Below the pieces are notes generated by a model that saw nothing but the letters and a program-made list of their open reading frames with translations, ran no database searches and was not told where the DNA came from. DNA of 64,000 nucleotides from Lysobacter alkalisoli (GTDB lineage: Bacteria > Pseudomonadota > Gammaproteobacteria > Xanthomonadales > Xanthomonadaceae): contig NZ_CP041242.1 of assembly GCF_006547045.1 (NCBI RefSeq), positions 1,312,001-1,376,000 on the forward strand, written 5' to 3'. Made by a program: the position numbers and the translations under genes. This document shows, piece after piece, positions 1 to 12,481 of this stretch (position 1 is its first letter; the number at the start of each line of letters is the position of its first letter).

Positions 1-777
1 GTGCGCAGCCTGCGCGGCGTGGAGCGTGCGCGTCGCATCGCTGTGGTGCTCACCGAGCGCCCGCAGGTCGGGGCGCTGGGCGTGACGGATCTGGTCGAGA
101 TGGGCCGTCAGCCCTACACCGGTTGGGCCGGCGTGCTGACGGAGAAGGATCGTCGCATCGCGGCCACGGCGCTGGAGCAGGTCGGTGGTGCGCATCTGGC
201 CGCGCGCACCGTCGACAGCCTCAGCGATGGCGAACGGCAGCGGGTGATGATCGCGCGCGCGCTGGCGCAGCAACCGGACGTGATGCTGCTCGACGAGATC
301 ACCGCCTTCCTCGACCTGCCGAGCCGGGTCACCATCATCGACACCCTGCGCCGCATTGCCGCCGAACAGGGTGTCGCGATCATCCTGTCCAGCCACGACC
401 TGGAGCTGTCACTGCAGACCGCCGACCGGCTGTGGCTGCTGCCGGGCGAGGGCCGCTTCATCGATGGCACGCCGGAAGACGTGGCCTTGTCCGGCGCCAT
501 CGGCACGGCCTTCGACCAGGAGAACCTGATGTTCTCGCTGGATTCCGGACGCTTCGAGAGTTCAATGGCCGCCCACCGGTCGGTCTATCTGGAAGGCGAC
601 GACGTGGCGACCCTCTGGTTGGCGCGTGCGCTGCGTCGTCGTGGCTACGGTTTGTCCACTCAGCCTGCCGAAGCGGCGCACCGCATCACCCCGGTGTCGT
701 CAGGACGATGGCGGATCGATGGCGCGCGGGAGGCCGGGACCATCGCGAAAGCCCTCGACCTGCTGGCGACGCATTGA
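1..777 (+). CDS. ABC transporter ATP-binding protein (FecE/heme type), 5' truncated
   Basis: Cytoplasmic ATPase subunit of an importer, most like the iron-siderophore/heme/B12 group. The signature LSDGE is at residues 74-78, Walker B (VMLLDE) at 94-99 and the switch histidine in SSHD at 132. No Walker A P-loop is present, so the start of the gene lies left of the window and the GTG at position 1 is only the edge of the open frame. After the nucleotide-binding domain there is a C-terminal extension of about 80 residues. A strong hairpin follows the stop. Family is clear; substrate is inferred. Confidence 0.85.
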   Translation: MRSLRGVERARRIAVVLTERPQVGALGVTDLVEMGRQPYTGWAGVLTEKDRRIAATALEQVGGAHLAARTVDSLSDGERQRVMIARALAQQPDVMLLDEITAFLDLPSRVTIIDTLRRIAAEQGVAIILSSHDLELSLQTADRLWLLPGEGRFIDGTPEDVALSGAIGTAFDQENLMFSLDSGRFESSMAAHRSVYLEGDDVATLWLARALRRRGYGLSTQPAEAAHRITPVSSGRWRIDGAREAGTIAKALDLLATH

Positions 778-810
778 GACCCGGAACGAAAGCCGCAGCC
801 CGATAGAACG

Positions 811-834
811 GAAGCCCCGCATGAGCGGGGCTTC
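811..834. terminator. Bidirectional hairpin terminator between ABC ATPase and gcvP
   Basis: A perfect 10-bp stem (GAAGCCCCGC / GCGGGGCTTC) with a 4-base loop sits between the convergent ends of the ABC gene and gcvP. There is no long T tract. Confidence 0.7.
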
Positions 835-860
835 TGATGGGACCCGGTACGGGCAGGGCG

Positions 861-3827
<2,967 letters not shown>

Positions 3828-3894
3828 GGGTAGGCACCTGATGATGTCGGGTGCGTCACTCCGGCTTGGGCCGGAACGACGGCATTCAGATGCC

Positions 3895-4035
3895 CCTCTG
3901 TCCTTTTGCCTGAGAGTTTGGAAGCTGCCTCGACGGGCGGCCGGGGGAGGGTTGCCTCCCGGAGACCTTGCTTCTTGCCCCTTCGGCGCCGGTTCCGCGC
4001 GGCCAGATCAGCCGGTGCGGTCGGTCTCTCCAGAG
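3895..4035 (-). promoter_or_regulatory. Glycine riboswitch (single aptamer) upstream of gcvP
   Basis: Read on the minus strand, the 5' segment CTCTGGAGAGACCG is followed by the conserved CGCCGAAGGGGCAAG core and then by CTCTCAGGCAAAAGGACAGAG, the hallmark segments of the glycine aptamer. Only one core and one closing segment are present, so this looks like a singlet. It ends about 70 nt before the gcvP start, as expected for a glycine-induced switch of the cleavage system. Confidence 0.93.
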
Positions 4036-4134
4036 TTTTGGAATCCCGGGTAGTGCTGGGCCTGAGCGATTGCGGGCAGTTGCGCCTTCGGCAGCGGCTT
4101 CAGAAGTCGTCCACAGAACACTTTCACGGCTTCC

Positions 4135-4223
4135 GTAGCCCGGGTAAGGCGAAGCCGCACCCGGGGGCAGGATTACGTCGGCGTTGCGCGATCCCGGGTG
4201 CGGCTTCGCCTTACCCGGGCTAC
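4135..4223. repeat. Palindromic intergenic repeat with perfect 31-bp arms
   Basis: Arms 4135-4165 and 4193-4223 are exact reverse complements, beginning GTAGCCCGGGTAAGG. Related elements are at 8781-8865 and, as one arm, at 34108-34140. It lies between the MFS gene's 3' end and the gcvP leader and may also act as a terminator for the MFS gene. Confidence 0.85.
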
Positions 4224-4283
4224 GTGTCGGCCGTGTTCTGTTGGTGACTCGTGGGCCGCTTCTCCCACACGGGAACCCGGCGA

Positions 4284-5543
4284 TTATAGCCGTTCGGTCG
4301 GCTCCAGCGCGGCCGCCTCGGCCGGGCAGTCGGGGATGCTCTGGTTGCGCCGGGTTTCCCAGTACCAGAACGCCCAGGCGATGGCGGCGAACACTGCCGC
4401 GCCCAGCGCCAGCCACAGCGGGTCCCGGCTGAGCAGGGGCGAGACCACTCCGGCCACCACCGAGTGCAGGACCAGCCCGGTGAACGCCTGCAGCGACGAG
4501 GCCGAGCCGCGCTGGCGCGGGTACATGTCGAGGATGGCCAGGGTCAGGATCGGGAACACCAGGGCGATGCCGAAGGCGTTCAGTGTCATCGGCAGCACTG
4601 CCCACGGCAGCGCCGGTTCGCTGACCAGCAGGTTGTAGACGATGTTGGCGGTCACCGCCACGCCGCAGCAGGCGAAGCCGATTCCGGTCAGCCGCGCGCC
4701 GCTGATACGTCCCGCGCTGCGGCCGGAAAGCCAGGCGCCCAGCACCATGCCGCCGATGGTCGGCACGAAGAACCAGCCCAGTTGATCCTCCGCCATGCCG
4801 AGGATGTCCATCACGAACACCGGTGCCGAGGCGATGTACAGGAACAGTGCGGTGAAGTTGAACGCACCGGCCGCGGCCAGCCTCTGGAAACGTGGATTGA
4901 CGAAGATCGCCGCGTAATCGCGCAGCAGCCGGCGCGGCGGTACCTTCAGTCGCGCTTCGGGCGGGTGGGTCTCGGGCAGGATGATCCAGGTGGCGGCGAG
5001 CAGCAGCAGGCCGAAGCCGACCATGAACCAGAAGATCGCCGGCCATGCGCTCCAGCCGAGGATCCAGCCGCCGATGATCGGCGCGATCGCCGGGGCGATG
5101 CCGAAGATCATCGACACCTGGCTCATCAGCCGCTGCGCATCGTCGCCATGCAGCACGTCGCGGATCACGGCGCGGCCGACGATCATGCCGACGCCCGCCG
5201 ACAGGCCCTGCAGTACGCGGAACACCAGCAGGGTGGCGAGGTCCGGCGCCAACGCGCAGCCGACCGAGGCGAGGGTGAACACCGCCAGCCCGACCAGGAT
5301 CACCTTCTTGCGGCCTACAGCGTCCGAAAGCGGTCCATGCACCACGCTCATCAGCGCGAAGGCGACGAGATAGGCGCTGAGCGTCTGCTGGATGCCCATC
5401 TGGTCGACCCCGAACTGGGTCCGCATCGCCGGGAAAGCCGGGAAGATGGTGTCGATCGCGAACGGCCCGAACATCGCCAGTCCGCCCAGCAGGAAGGCGA
5501 GGCGGCGCAAAGGCACTGCCGGCGCACGTGCGCTGGTTGGCAT
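4284..5543 (-). CDS. MFS multidrug efflux transporter, Bcr/CflA family
   Basis: Inner-membrane drug:H+ antiporter of 419 residues with about 12 membrane segments. The first loop carries the MFS motif A (GPLSDAVGRKK, about residues 70-80) and the acidic FAIDTIFPAFP segment of the first helix is typical of Bcr/CflA proteins. The ATG overlaps the stop of the upstream VOC gene (TGATG), so the two are probably one transcript, but the substrate cannot be told. Confidence 0.9.
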   Translation of the reverse strand: MPTSARAPAVPLRRLAFLLGGLAMFGPFAIDTIFPAFPAMRTQFGVDQMGIQQTLSAYLVAFALMSVVHGPLSDAVGRKKVILVGLAVFTLASVGCALAPDLATLLVFRVLQGLSAGVGMIVGRAVIRDVLHGDDAQRLMSQVSMIFGIAPAIAPIIGGWILGWSAWPAIFWFMVGFGLLLLAATWIILPETHPPEARLKVPPRRLLRDYAAIFVNPRFQRLAAAGAFNFTALFLYIASAPVFVMDILGMAEDQLGWFFVPTIGGMVLGAWLSGRSAGRISGARLTGIGFACCGVAVTANIVYNLLVSEPALPWAVLPMTLNAFGIALVFPILTLAILDMYPRQRGSASSLQAFTGLVLHSVVAGVVSPLLSRDPLWLALGAAVFAAIAWAFWYWETRRNQSIPDCPAEAAALEPTERL

Positions 5544-6001
5544 CAGGTCGACTTCCCGTCCACGCTGTCGTCGGCCGGCGCGGGCGGTCCCTTGAGCTCG
5601 ACCAGGTTGCCTTCGGGGTCGAACAGGTATTGCGAGGGCCCCATGCCCTCGGCCCCATATCGGCTGCCGAACTCACTGATGCGGGCATGGTGGACGCGCA
5701 GGTGGGCGACGATGGCATCGCGGTCGAACGGCGCCACGCGCAGGCACAGGTGGTCCATGTTGTGGCCATCCTCGCCTGGCGCCGCGCCGCCCTTGCGGCC
5801 GATCCCGCCGGCCACGTCGACCAGGTCGATCAGCGAGTCGCCAGCGCGCAGCTGCACCAGACCGACCGATTCGACCACGCGCTCGACCGTGCAGCCGAGC
5901 ACCTCGCAGTAGAACGCCTGCATGCGCGCCATGTCGCGCACGCGCAGGACCACGTGATCGAGGTGCATCAGCTGGAACGGCGGGGCATCGGAGGCGTCCA
6001 T
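5543..6001 (-). CDS. VOC family (glyoxalase/bleomycin-resistance fold) protein
   Basis: A 152-residue single-domain VOC protein when started at MDASDAPP; upstream in-frame codons have no supporting homology. The opening LDHVVLRVRDM strand, the paired beta-alpha-beta-beta-beta modules and the ending DPEGNLVELKGPP are typical. Such proteins bind a metal through His/Glu residues and act as small-molecule lyases, isomerases or binding proteins. The overlapping downstream MFS exporter suggests a shared role in handling a toxic compound (inference). Confidence 0.85.
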   Translation of the reverse strand: MDASDAPPFQLMHLDHVVLRVRDMARMQAFYCEVLGCTVERVVESVGLVQLRAGDSLIDLVDVAGGIGRKGGAAPGEDGHNMDHLCLRVAPFDRDAIVAHLRVHHARISEFGSRYGAEGMGPSQYLFDPEGNLVELKGPPAPADDSVDGKST

Positions 6002-6157
6002 GGGGGATGAGCCGGCGGGGTGGGAACGCCATGGTAGCGGCCGGGCGGTCACCGGAGTGCCAGACACGGCAAAACGCTGAATCCCGGAGGTGGGCCAACT
6101 TGTCTCTCCGTCATCCTGGGCGTAGCGAGGGATCGGCTTTCCAAAGGGGTCTTTCCA

Positions 6158-6265
6158 GACGCAACCGGCAATGGCTTTGCAGGACCTTCCGCAACATGGA
6201 TGTTGCGGATGAGCCCCCAGGGATGGGTTTACGGCGTGTCCTGCAAAGCCATTGCCGGTTGCGTC
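6158..6265. repeat. Nested palindromic repeat upstream of tex
   Basis: Arms 6158-6184 and 6239-6265 are perfect 27-bp reverse complements. Inside lies a second hairpin (CCGCAACATGGATGTTGCGG, 6189-6208), and outside an imperfect pairing between about 6113-6135 and 6285-6310. The intergenic stretch 6068-6397 otherwise shows no gene; it must contain the tex promoter, which I cannot place. Confidence 0.8.
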
Positions 6266-6397
6266 CTCAGGGGACCATCAAAGCAGATCTCTCGCTACGC
6301 CCGGCATGGCGACGGATGGCCGGACTTGTCAACGGGTACCGCCGCGGCGTCCGGGACGCCACAATCGGTCCCCTGTTCCCGCAATCGATATTCCCGA

Positions 6398-8758
6398 ATG
6401 TCACAAAGCAGCAAGCTCTCAGCCGCCGTCGCTATCGGTATCGCCGCCCGCATCGCCGAGGAGATCGGTGCCCAGCCCGCCCAGGCGGTGGCCGCGATCG
6501 GCCTGCTCGACGAGGGCGCGACGGTGCCGTTCATCGCGCGCTACCGCAAGGAGGTCACCGGCGGCCTCGACGATACCCAGCTGCGCAACCTGGAAACGCG
6601 CCTGACCTACCTGCGCGAACTCGAGGACCGCCGCATCGCAGTCCTCGCCAGCGTCGACGAGCAGGGCAAGCTGACCGATGAATTGCGCGCCGACATCGAG
6701 GCCGCCGACAGCAAAGCGCGGCTGGAGGACCTGTACCTGCCATACAAGCCCAAGCGACGCACCAAGGCGCAGATCGCGCGCGAAGCCGGACTGGAGCCGC
6801 TCGCCGACGGTCTGCTGGCCGATCCGTCGCAGGTGCCGGAAGAAGTCGCGGCGGCCTATGTCGATGCCGACAAGGGCGTCGCCGATGCCAAGGCCGCGCT
6901 CGACGGCGCACGCGCGATCCTGATGGAGCGCTGGGCTGAGGATGCAGCCCTGGTCGGCGAACTGCGCCAGTGGCTGACCGAGGTCGGGGTGATCCGCTCG
7001 CGCGTGGCCGAGGGCAAGGAGGCGGCCGGCGAGAAGTTCCGCGATTACTTCGACCATGCCGAGCCGCTGTCTAGGATTCCCTCGCACCGCCTGCTGGCAC
7101 TGTTCCGCGGTCGCCGCGAGGAGTTCCTGTTCCTCGACCTCGACCCGGGCAGCGACGCCGAGGCCGGCCACCTGCAGGGCACCGGCCGGGTGGCCGCGCA
7201 TGCCGGGATCAGGGCCGCCGACCGTCCGGCCGACAAGTGGCTGCTCGACAGCTGCCGCCTGACCTGGAAAGCCAAGCTGCACCTGCACCTGATGCTGGAC
7301 CTGTTCGGCCAGGCCCGCGAGAAGGCCGAGGCCGAGGCGATCGAGGTGTTCGGCGACAACCTCAAGGACTTGCTGCTGGCCGCGCCGGCCGGCCCCAAGG
7401 CGGTGCTCGGCCTCGACCCGGGCCTGCGCACCGGGGTCAAGGTCGCCGTGGTCGACCGCACCGGCAAGCTGGTCGACACCGCGACCATCTACCCGCACGT
7501 GCCGCAGCGGCAGTGGGATCAGTCGCTGCACGTGCTGCGCGCGCTGTGCAGCAAGCACAACGTCGAGCTGATCGCGATCGGCAACGGCACTGCCAGCCGT
7601 GAGACCGACAAGCTGGCCGGCGAGCTGATCAAGCTGGCGCCGGAGCTGAAGATGCAGAAGCTCGTCGTCAGCGAGGCCGGTGCGTCGGTGTACTCGGCGT
7701 CCGAGTTTGCGGCGAAGGAGTTTCCCGGCCTCGACGTCTCGCTGCGCGGTGCGGTGTCGATCGCGCGCCGGTTGCAGGACCCGCTGGCCGAGCTGGTCAA
7801 GATCGAGCCGAAGGCGATCGGTGTGGGCCAGTACCAGCACGACGTCGACCAGTTCAAGCTCGCGCGTGCGCTGGACGCGAAGGTCGAGGACTGCGTGAAC
7901 GCGGTCGGAGTGGACGTGAACACCGCCTCTGCCGCGCTGCTGACCCGTGTGTCCGGGCTGTCGTCGACGGTGGCCGAGAACATCGTCGTCCACCGCGACC
8001 AGAACGGCCCGTTCGCCAGCCGCAAGGCGCTGCTGAAGGTGCCGCGGCTGGGCGACAAGACCTTCGAACAGTGTGCGGGATTCCTGCGCATCAACGATGG
8101 CGAACAGCCGCTGGATGCCTCGTCCGTGCATCCGGAAGCCTACCCGGTGGTCGAGCGCATCCTCGCTGCGTCCGGCAAGGGGGTGAAGCAATTGATCGGC
8201 GACAGCACCGCGCTGCGTGCACTCAAGCCCGAACAGTTCACCGACGACAGGTTCGGCGTGCCGACCGTGCGCGACATCCTTGCGGAATTGGAGAAGCCCG
8301 GTCGCGACCCGCGCCCCGAGTTCAAGGCGGCGAAGTTCGCCGACGGCGTCGAGGACATCAAGGACCTGCGCGAGGGCATGATCCTGGAAGGCGTGGTCAG
8401 CAACGTCGCCGCGTTCGGTGCCTTCGTCGACATCGGCGTCCACCAGGACGGCCTGGTCCATATCTCCGAGCTGGCCGACCGCTACGTCAAGGACCCGCGC
8501 GAGGTGGTCAAGGCCGGTGATGTGGTCAAGGTTCGAGTGCTCGAAGTGGATGTCGCCCGCAAGCGCATCGCGCTGAGCCGCCGCCTCGATCCGGCGACTG
8601 CCCCCCAACGTGAACCACGCGGCGCGCGTGATGGCGGGTCACCGGCCGGCGGTCGCGATCGCGGCATGAGTCGTGCCGCCAGTCAGGCCGGTCGCGCCGC
8701 GCCGCCACCGAACAACGCACTGGCGGCGGCATTCGCGAAGGCGAAAGGACAAAACTGA
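6398..8758 (+). CDS. tex: RNA-binding transcriptional accessory protein Tex
   Basis: A 786-residue Tex protein. The start at MSQSSKLS matches the family; the open frame extends about 66 codons further upstream through a repeat. Seen in order: the helical Tex N-terminal domain (about 1-200), a YqgF/RNase H-like domain with [11 protein letters not shown] (about residue 335), a helix-hairpin-helix pair (about 520-560) and an S1 domain ([19 protein letters not shown], about 670). Tex interacts with RNA and the transcription machinery and affects virulence gene expression in other bacteria. Confidence 0.97.
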   Translation: MSQSSKLSAAVAIGIAARIAEEIGAQPAQAVAAIGLLDEGATVPFIARYRKEVTGGLDDTQLRNLETRLTYLRELEDRRIAVLASVDEQGKLTDELRADIEAADSKARLEDLYLPYKPKRRTKAQIAREAGLEPLADGLLADPSQVPEEVAAAYVDADKGVADAKAALDGARAILMERWAEDAALVGELRQWLTEVGVIRSRVAEGKEAAGEKFRDYFDHAEPLSRIPSHRLLALFRGRREEFLFLDLDPGSDAEAGHLQGTGRVAAHAGIRAADRPADKWLLDSCRLTWKAKLHLHLMLDLFGQAREKAEAEAIEVFGDNLKDLLLAAPAGPKAVLGLDPGLRTGVKVAVVDRTGKLVDTATIYPHVPQRQWDQSLHVLRALCSKHNVELIAIGNGTASRETDKLAGELIKLAPELKMQKLVVSEAGASVYSASEFAAKEFPGLDVSLRGAVSIARRLQDPLAELVKIEPKAIGVGQYQHDVDQFKLARALDAKVEDCVNAVGVDVNTASAALLTRVSGLSSTVAENIVVHRDQNGPFASRKALLKVPRLGDKTFEQCAGFLRINDGEQPLDASSVHPEAYPVVERILAASGKGVKQLIGDSTALRALKPEQFTDDRFGVPTVRDILAELEKPGRDPRPEFKAAKFADGVEDIKDLREGMILEGVVSNVAAFGAFVDIGVHQDGLVHISELADRYVKDPREVVKAGDVVKVRVLEVDVARKRIALSRRLDPATAPQREPRGARDGGSPAGGRDRGMSRAASQAGRAAPPPNNALAAAFAKAKGQN

Positions 8759-8780
8759 GGTTTTCGACTATCGCGGTCCG

Positions 8781-8865
8781 GTAGCCCGGGTAAGACCAAA
8801 GGTCGCACCCGGGATGGTTTCCTGGTTGCACGAGATCCCGGGTGCGCTCCGCTTACCCGGGCTAC
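8781..8865. repeat. Palindromic intergenic repeat downstream of tex
   Basis: Ends GTAGCCCGGGTAAG and CTTACCCGGGCTAC are reverse complements, with CACCCGGG and CCCGGGTG further in; the middle of the arms has diverged. Same family as 4135-4223. Its position between the convergent tex and methyltransferase genes suits a terminator role. Confidence 0.8.
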
Positions 8866-8870
8866 GGCGG

Positions 8871-9545
8871 TTACGGTAGCGGCGCCATGTCGGGCTGTTC
8901 ATCCCGGCATGGCGTCGTGAGTGGCTTTGTCGCGGTCAGGAACATGATGGTGGGTTTTACGCCGACATCGGGCTGGACCAGATCGACGAAGCCCGCTTTG
9001 GCGACCTCGATCTCGTGCGTGCGCTTGTCGAGCACGCTCACTTTCGGTGCCATTCCGAGCCGACGCATCAGCCACAGCAACGGTGCAAAAGGAAGGCGCG
9101 ACTCGCCGAGGCAGACCGTGGAGGCGACGAAGAATCCGCCGGGCTTGAGTAGCCGGTGGATGCGGGCCAGCGCAGCCTGCCGGTTCTCCAACAGGTGCAG
9201 CAGGCTGTAGGCGCAGATACCATCCAGGCTCGCTTCATCGAACACGGCGAAGCTGTCGTCGAATGCCCCCACGTGGAAGCTGACATTGTCGACGCGTGCA
9301 TCGCTGGTCTTCCGCCGGGCGATGCGGATCATCTCGGTGGACACGTCGAGCCCGTGGACATGGCCCGCGGACGGGGCCAGGCGCAACGCCAGCGAGCCGG
9401 TGCCGCATCCGATGTCGAGGACGACGGACTGTGGCGTCATTCTCGACAGCGTGACCTCGATCTTGCGCTCGAATGCCTCAGGGTTGGCAACAGGCTGACG
9501 TGCGTATCGTTCGGCGGCTTTGTTCCAGAACCTGGCATCGCTCAT
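8871..9545 (-). CDS. Class I SAM-dependent methyltransferase
   Basis: A 224-residue methyltransferase with the SAM-binding motif I VLDIGCGTGSLAL, motif II acidic loop (GLDVSTEM) and a motif IV region (LDGICAYSLLHLL). The start MSDARFWNKAAERYA was chosen because GGGGAG precedes it by a good distance; an 18-codon longer frame lacks this. The C-terminal part resembles small-molecule or lipid methyltransferases of the UbiE/Methyltransf_25 kind. The substrate is unknown and no pathway genes are adjacent. Confidence 0.85.
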   Translation of the reverse strand: MSDARFWNKAAERYARQPVANPEAFERKIEVTLSRMTPQSVVLDIGCGTGSLALRLAPSAGHVHGLDVSTEMIRIARRKTSDARVDNVSFHVGAFDDSFAVFDEASLDGICAYSLLHLLENRQAALARIHRLLKPGGFFVASTVCLGESRLPFAPLLWLMRRLGMAPKVSVLDKRTHEIEVAKAGFVDLVQPDVGVKPTIMFLTATKPLTTPCRDEQPDMAPLP

Positions 9546-9601
9546 GTAGTCACTCCCCTGGGTGGCGGCAGGGCACTGTACGTGCTGTTTCAGCGCCACG
9601 C

Positions 9602-9630
9602 AGAAGGGCCGGCAGATACCGGCCCCTTCT
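9602..9630 (-). terminator. Hairpin after the M2 peptidase gene
   Basis: AGAAGG-GCCGG pairs with CCGGCCCCTTCT around a 6-base loop, with one bulged base, about 25 bp beyond the stop of the M2 peptidase. Confidence 0.5.
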
Positions 9631-9652
9631 GCCTCACCCGAAGGACGGAAGA

Positions 9653-11656
9653 TCAGCCCTTCGCGGTTTCGTCTCCGCTGTCGGCCTCACCTTCGGCCGC
9701 TGCCTCGGGTGCCGGCGCGACGCCCGCCTGCCAGCCGCAGGTCTTGCCTTCGTTCTGCTGCTTGAGCCAGTCCTGCAGCGGGGCGAAGTATTCCAGCACC
9801 GCCGAGGCGTCCATGCTCTCGCCGCCGGTCAGTTCCTTCAGGGTCTGCTGCCACGGTTGGCTGGCGCCCTTGCCGAGCATGGCCTGGAACCTCTCGCCGG
9901 CTTCCTTGTTGCCGTAGAAGCTGCATTCGTACAACGGACCCTCGTGGCCGGCGGCATCGCACAGTGCCTTGTAGAACTGGAACTGCAGCACGTGCGAGAG
10001 GAAGTAGCGGGTGTACGGGGTGTTGCCCGGCACGTGGTACTTGGCACCCGGGTCGAAGAACTCCTCGCCGCGTGGCGTCACCGGGGCCACGCCCTGGTAC
10101 TTGGTCTTCAGGTCCCACCAGGCCTTGTTGTAGTTCTCCGGCGCGATGCTGCCGTCGAACACGCCCCAGCGCCAGCGGTCGATCATCAAGCCGAACGGCA
10201 GGAACGCGACCTTGGTAAGCGCCATGCGCATCTGCGCGTTGATCAGCGCCTGCTCGCTCTGCTGTTGCTTGCCGACCAGATCGATCGACTGCAGGTATTC
10301 AGGCGTCATCGCCAGCACGATGGTGTCGCCGATCGCCTCGTGGAAGCCGTCGTGCGCACCGCTCTGGAAGATCGGCGGCTGATCCTTGTAGAGCATGTAG
10401 TAATAGACGTGGCCGAGCTCGTGGTAGATCGTGGTGAAGTCTTCCTCGTTCGGCTTGATGCACATCTTGGTGCGTACGTCGTCGGCCATGTCCATCGGCC
10501 AGGCACTGGCATGGCAGACCACGTCGCGGTCGCGCGGCTTGATGAACTGGGTCTTGTCCCAGTAGCTCGCCGGCAGCTTGGGCATGCCGAGCGAGGTGTA
10601 GAAATCCTCGGCGAGCTCTGTCATCCCACGCGCGGTGACAAGGTCGGCACGGCGCTCCATTTCGACCAGGTCGCCGGCGTTGCGCTCGCCACGATGCTTC
10701 GCCATCTCGGCGGAGAAGTTCTGCTGCCACTGCTGTTCCAGGGCGCCGGTGATGTCGAGGCTGCCGACGTTCCGGTACGGTTCCAGGATGTGCCAGAGGT
10801 TGCTCCAGTCCTGCTGCCACATATTGCCCATCAGGTGCGCGGGCAGCATGCCGCCCTCGACCTGGCCCTTGCCGCTGCCATAGCGGGTCTCGAGGCGGGT
10901 GCGGGTGTAGCAGTGAAGCTGTTCGTACAGCGGCTTGACCTGGCCCCACAGGCGGTCGGTCTCGGCGGCGATCTCGACCGGACTCATGTCGTAGCCGGAG
11001 CGCCACATCTCGCCGGCGTCGGCGTAACCCATTTCCTGCGCGCCCTCGTTGACCAGTTCGACGAAGCGCGTGTAGTCGGCGCGCATCGGTACCGAGATCG
11101 TGTGCCAGCCCTGCCAGGCGTCGAGCTGCGCGTCGTAGTCGCGGTCGCTGCGCAATACGTCCTCGAGGTCGCCGAGCTGGCGGCATTGCCTGTCGTCGCC
11201 TTCGCCCTTGCAGTAGGTGCCGGCGCCATACATGCCTTCCATCTTCGTCGCCAGGCCGGCCAGCTCTTCCAGCTTGGCCGGGTCCTTGGGCGCCGGCATC
11301 GAGGTGCCGAGCTTGAGCAGCTGGATCGCGCGCGCGGTCTCGGGCGACATCTCCTGGCCCTCGAAGCGGCGTGATTGCTCGATCCAGGTGTTGAGCTGGG
11401 CCAGCATGCGCTCGTTCGCCTTGGAGGCGATCAGCTGGCTGTCGCTGTTGATGTAGGTCGAGGCCAGCCATTGCGCGGAAGTGATCTCCGGGTACATCGC
11501 GCGCATTTCGTTGTTGACGCGGACAACGAATTGGTCGGCGGTCTCTCCCTTGGGCGGAGCTGCGGGGTCGGCAGCATCGCCGTCGTCGCGGCCGCAGGCA
11601 GACAGGCTCAGCGTGGCGATGACGGCGAGCGCGAGCAGGGCGTGGCGTGGTTTCAC
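9653..11656 (-). CDS. M2 family peptidyl-dipeptidase (ACE-like) lipoprotein
   Basis: A 667-residue zinc dicarboxypeptidase related to angiotensin-converting enzyme. The N terminus is a lipoprotein signal with lipobox LSAC, so it is probably anchored in the cell envelope. The HELGH zinc site is at about residues 409-413, followed by the glutamate zinc-ligand region (HEAIGDT). ACE-like enzymes of this kind are known from Xanthomonas. The gene is monocistronic, with hairpins downstream; physiological substrates are unknown. Confidence 0.95.
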   Translation of the reverse strand: MKPRHALLALAVIATLSLSACGRDDGDAADPAAPPKGETADQFVVRVNNEMRAMYPEITSAQWLASTYINSDSQLIASKANERMLAQLNTWIEQSRRFEGQEMSPETARAIQLLKLGTSMPAPKDPAKLEELAGLATKMEGMYGAGTYCKGEGDDRQCRQLGDLEDVLRSDRDYDAQLDAWQGWHTISVPMRADYTRFVELVNEGAQEMGYADAGEMWRSGYDMSPVEIAAETDRLWGQVKPLYEQLHCYTRTRLETRYGSGKGQVEGGMLPAHLMGNMWQQDWSNLWHILEPYRNVGSLDITGALEQQWQQNFSAEMAKHRGERNAGDLVEMERRADLVTARGMTELAEDFYTSLGMPKLPASYWDKTQFIKPRDRDVVCHASAWPMDMADDVRTKMCIKPNEEDFTTIYHELGHVYYYMLYKDQPPIFQSGAHDGFHEAIGDTIVLAMTPEYLQSIDLVGKQQQSEQALINAQMRMALTKVAFLPFGLMIDRWRWGVFDGSIAPENYNKAWWDLKTKYQGVAPVTPRGEEFFDPGAKYHVPGNTPYTRYFLSHVLQFQFYKALCDAAGHEGPLYECSFYGNKEAGERFQAMLGKGASQPWQQTLKELTGGESMDASAVLEYFAPLQDWLKQQNEGKTCGWQAGVAPAPEAAAEGEADSGDETAKG

Positions 11657-11726
11657 GGAAGGTCCTCGGACAGGCGCCGCACGGGCGCGATGGGTGTTGA
11701 GCGGGCAGGCTAGTGCGGCCTGCGGC

Positions 11727-12422
11727 TCATCGCAAGCTGGCCCCGGTGGGCAAGGCGGTGCGAATCCGCTTGCGCAGGCGCTCGGCGCGGCGGGCGATCT
11801 TGCGTCGGCGCAACGCCGGCAGCTGGCGCGAAAGCGGCAGCAGTTCCTTGCCGGAGAGGGTGGATTTGGCGTCGACGCAGATCATCCGTGGCCCTCCGTC
11901 GCCATCGATCACGACAAAATTGCCGGCATTGAGGTCGAACAGAGGGATCGCATGCCATTGCAGCCAGGCTTCGAAGTCGTCCACGGCCGCGCAGAGCGCG
12001 TCGGCCGTGAAGCGTGGGGTTTCGTACAGCAATGCGTACAGGCTGGGCGCAGGGCGGCCGTCGGCATCGCGCACCAGTTCGCAGCGCAAGGCCGGGCCGG
12101 CGGGGGTTTCGATAATCCCGTGGCTGGCGGCGATACGGCCGGCCAGCGCATCCGCACCCAGGCGGGTGAACAGGCGGTGCCAGGCGCGCAGCTCGACCGC
12201 GTTTTCGCCCAGCTGCGGGAACAGGCGTGCCAGTCGACGGCGCAGGCGCGTGCGCAGGCTGCCGCTGGTACGGGCAGGGGCGGGCAGTTCCAGTTTCAGG
12301 CAGCAGCCGGGATCGGCCGGGTCGGACAGCACCATCCGGTTGGCGCCGTGGCCGAGCAGGGTGCAGCCGGACAGCCCCGGGGCGTCGGAGAGCAGGGCAT
12401 CGACTGAGCAGGAAGTCGGCAT
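11727..12422 (-). CDS. YrbL-like (PhoP network) protein kinase-fold protein
   Basis: 231 residues from MPTSCSVD. A glycine-rich LGHGANRMVL loop near residue 20, a later HAIPLFDLNAGNFVV segment (catalytic-loop-like D..N) and ICVDAKST resemble the YrbL family, which has a divergent protein-kinase fold. The C terminus is rich in Arg/Lys (RRRKIARRAERLRKRIR). No partner gene is apparent; the 60-bp gap to the next upstream gene suggests possible cotranscription. Confidence 0.7.
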   Translation of the reverse strand: MPTSCSVDALLSDAPGLSGCTLLGHGANRMVLSDPADPGCCLKLELPAPARTSGSLRTRLRRRLARLFPQLGENAVELRAWHRLFTRLGADALAGRIAASHGIIETPAGPALRCELVRDADGRPAPSLYALLYETPRFTADALCAAVDDFEAWLQWHAIPLFDLNAGNFVVIDGDGGPRMICVDAKSTLSGKELLPLSRQLPALRRRKIARRAERLRKRIRTALPTGASLR

Positions 12423-12481
12423 CCGCCTATGATGCCCCAGGGAGCCTGTTTGCGATCCACGCGTGGCCTGCAGGCAGGCTC

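Noticed and set aside
6419..8608. 729-residue frame antisense to tex
   Set aside because: Shadow of the high-GC third-position pattern; tex is complete on the other strand.
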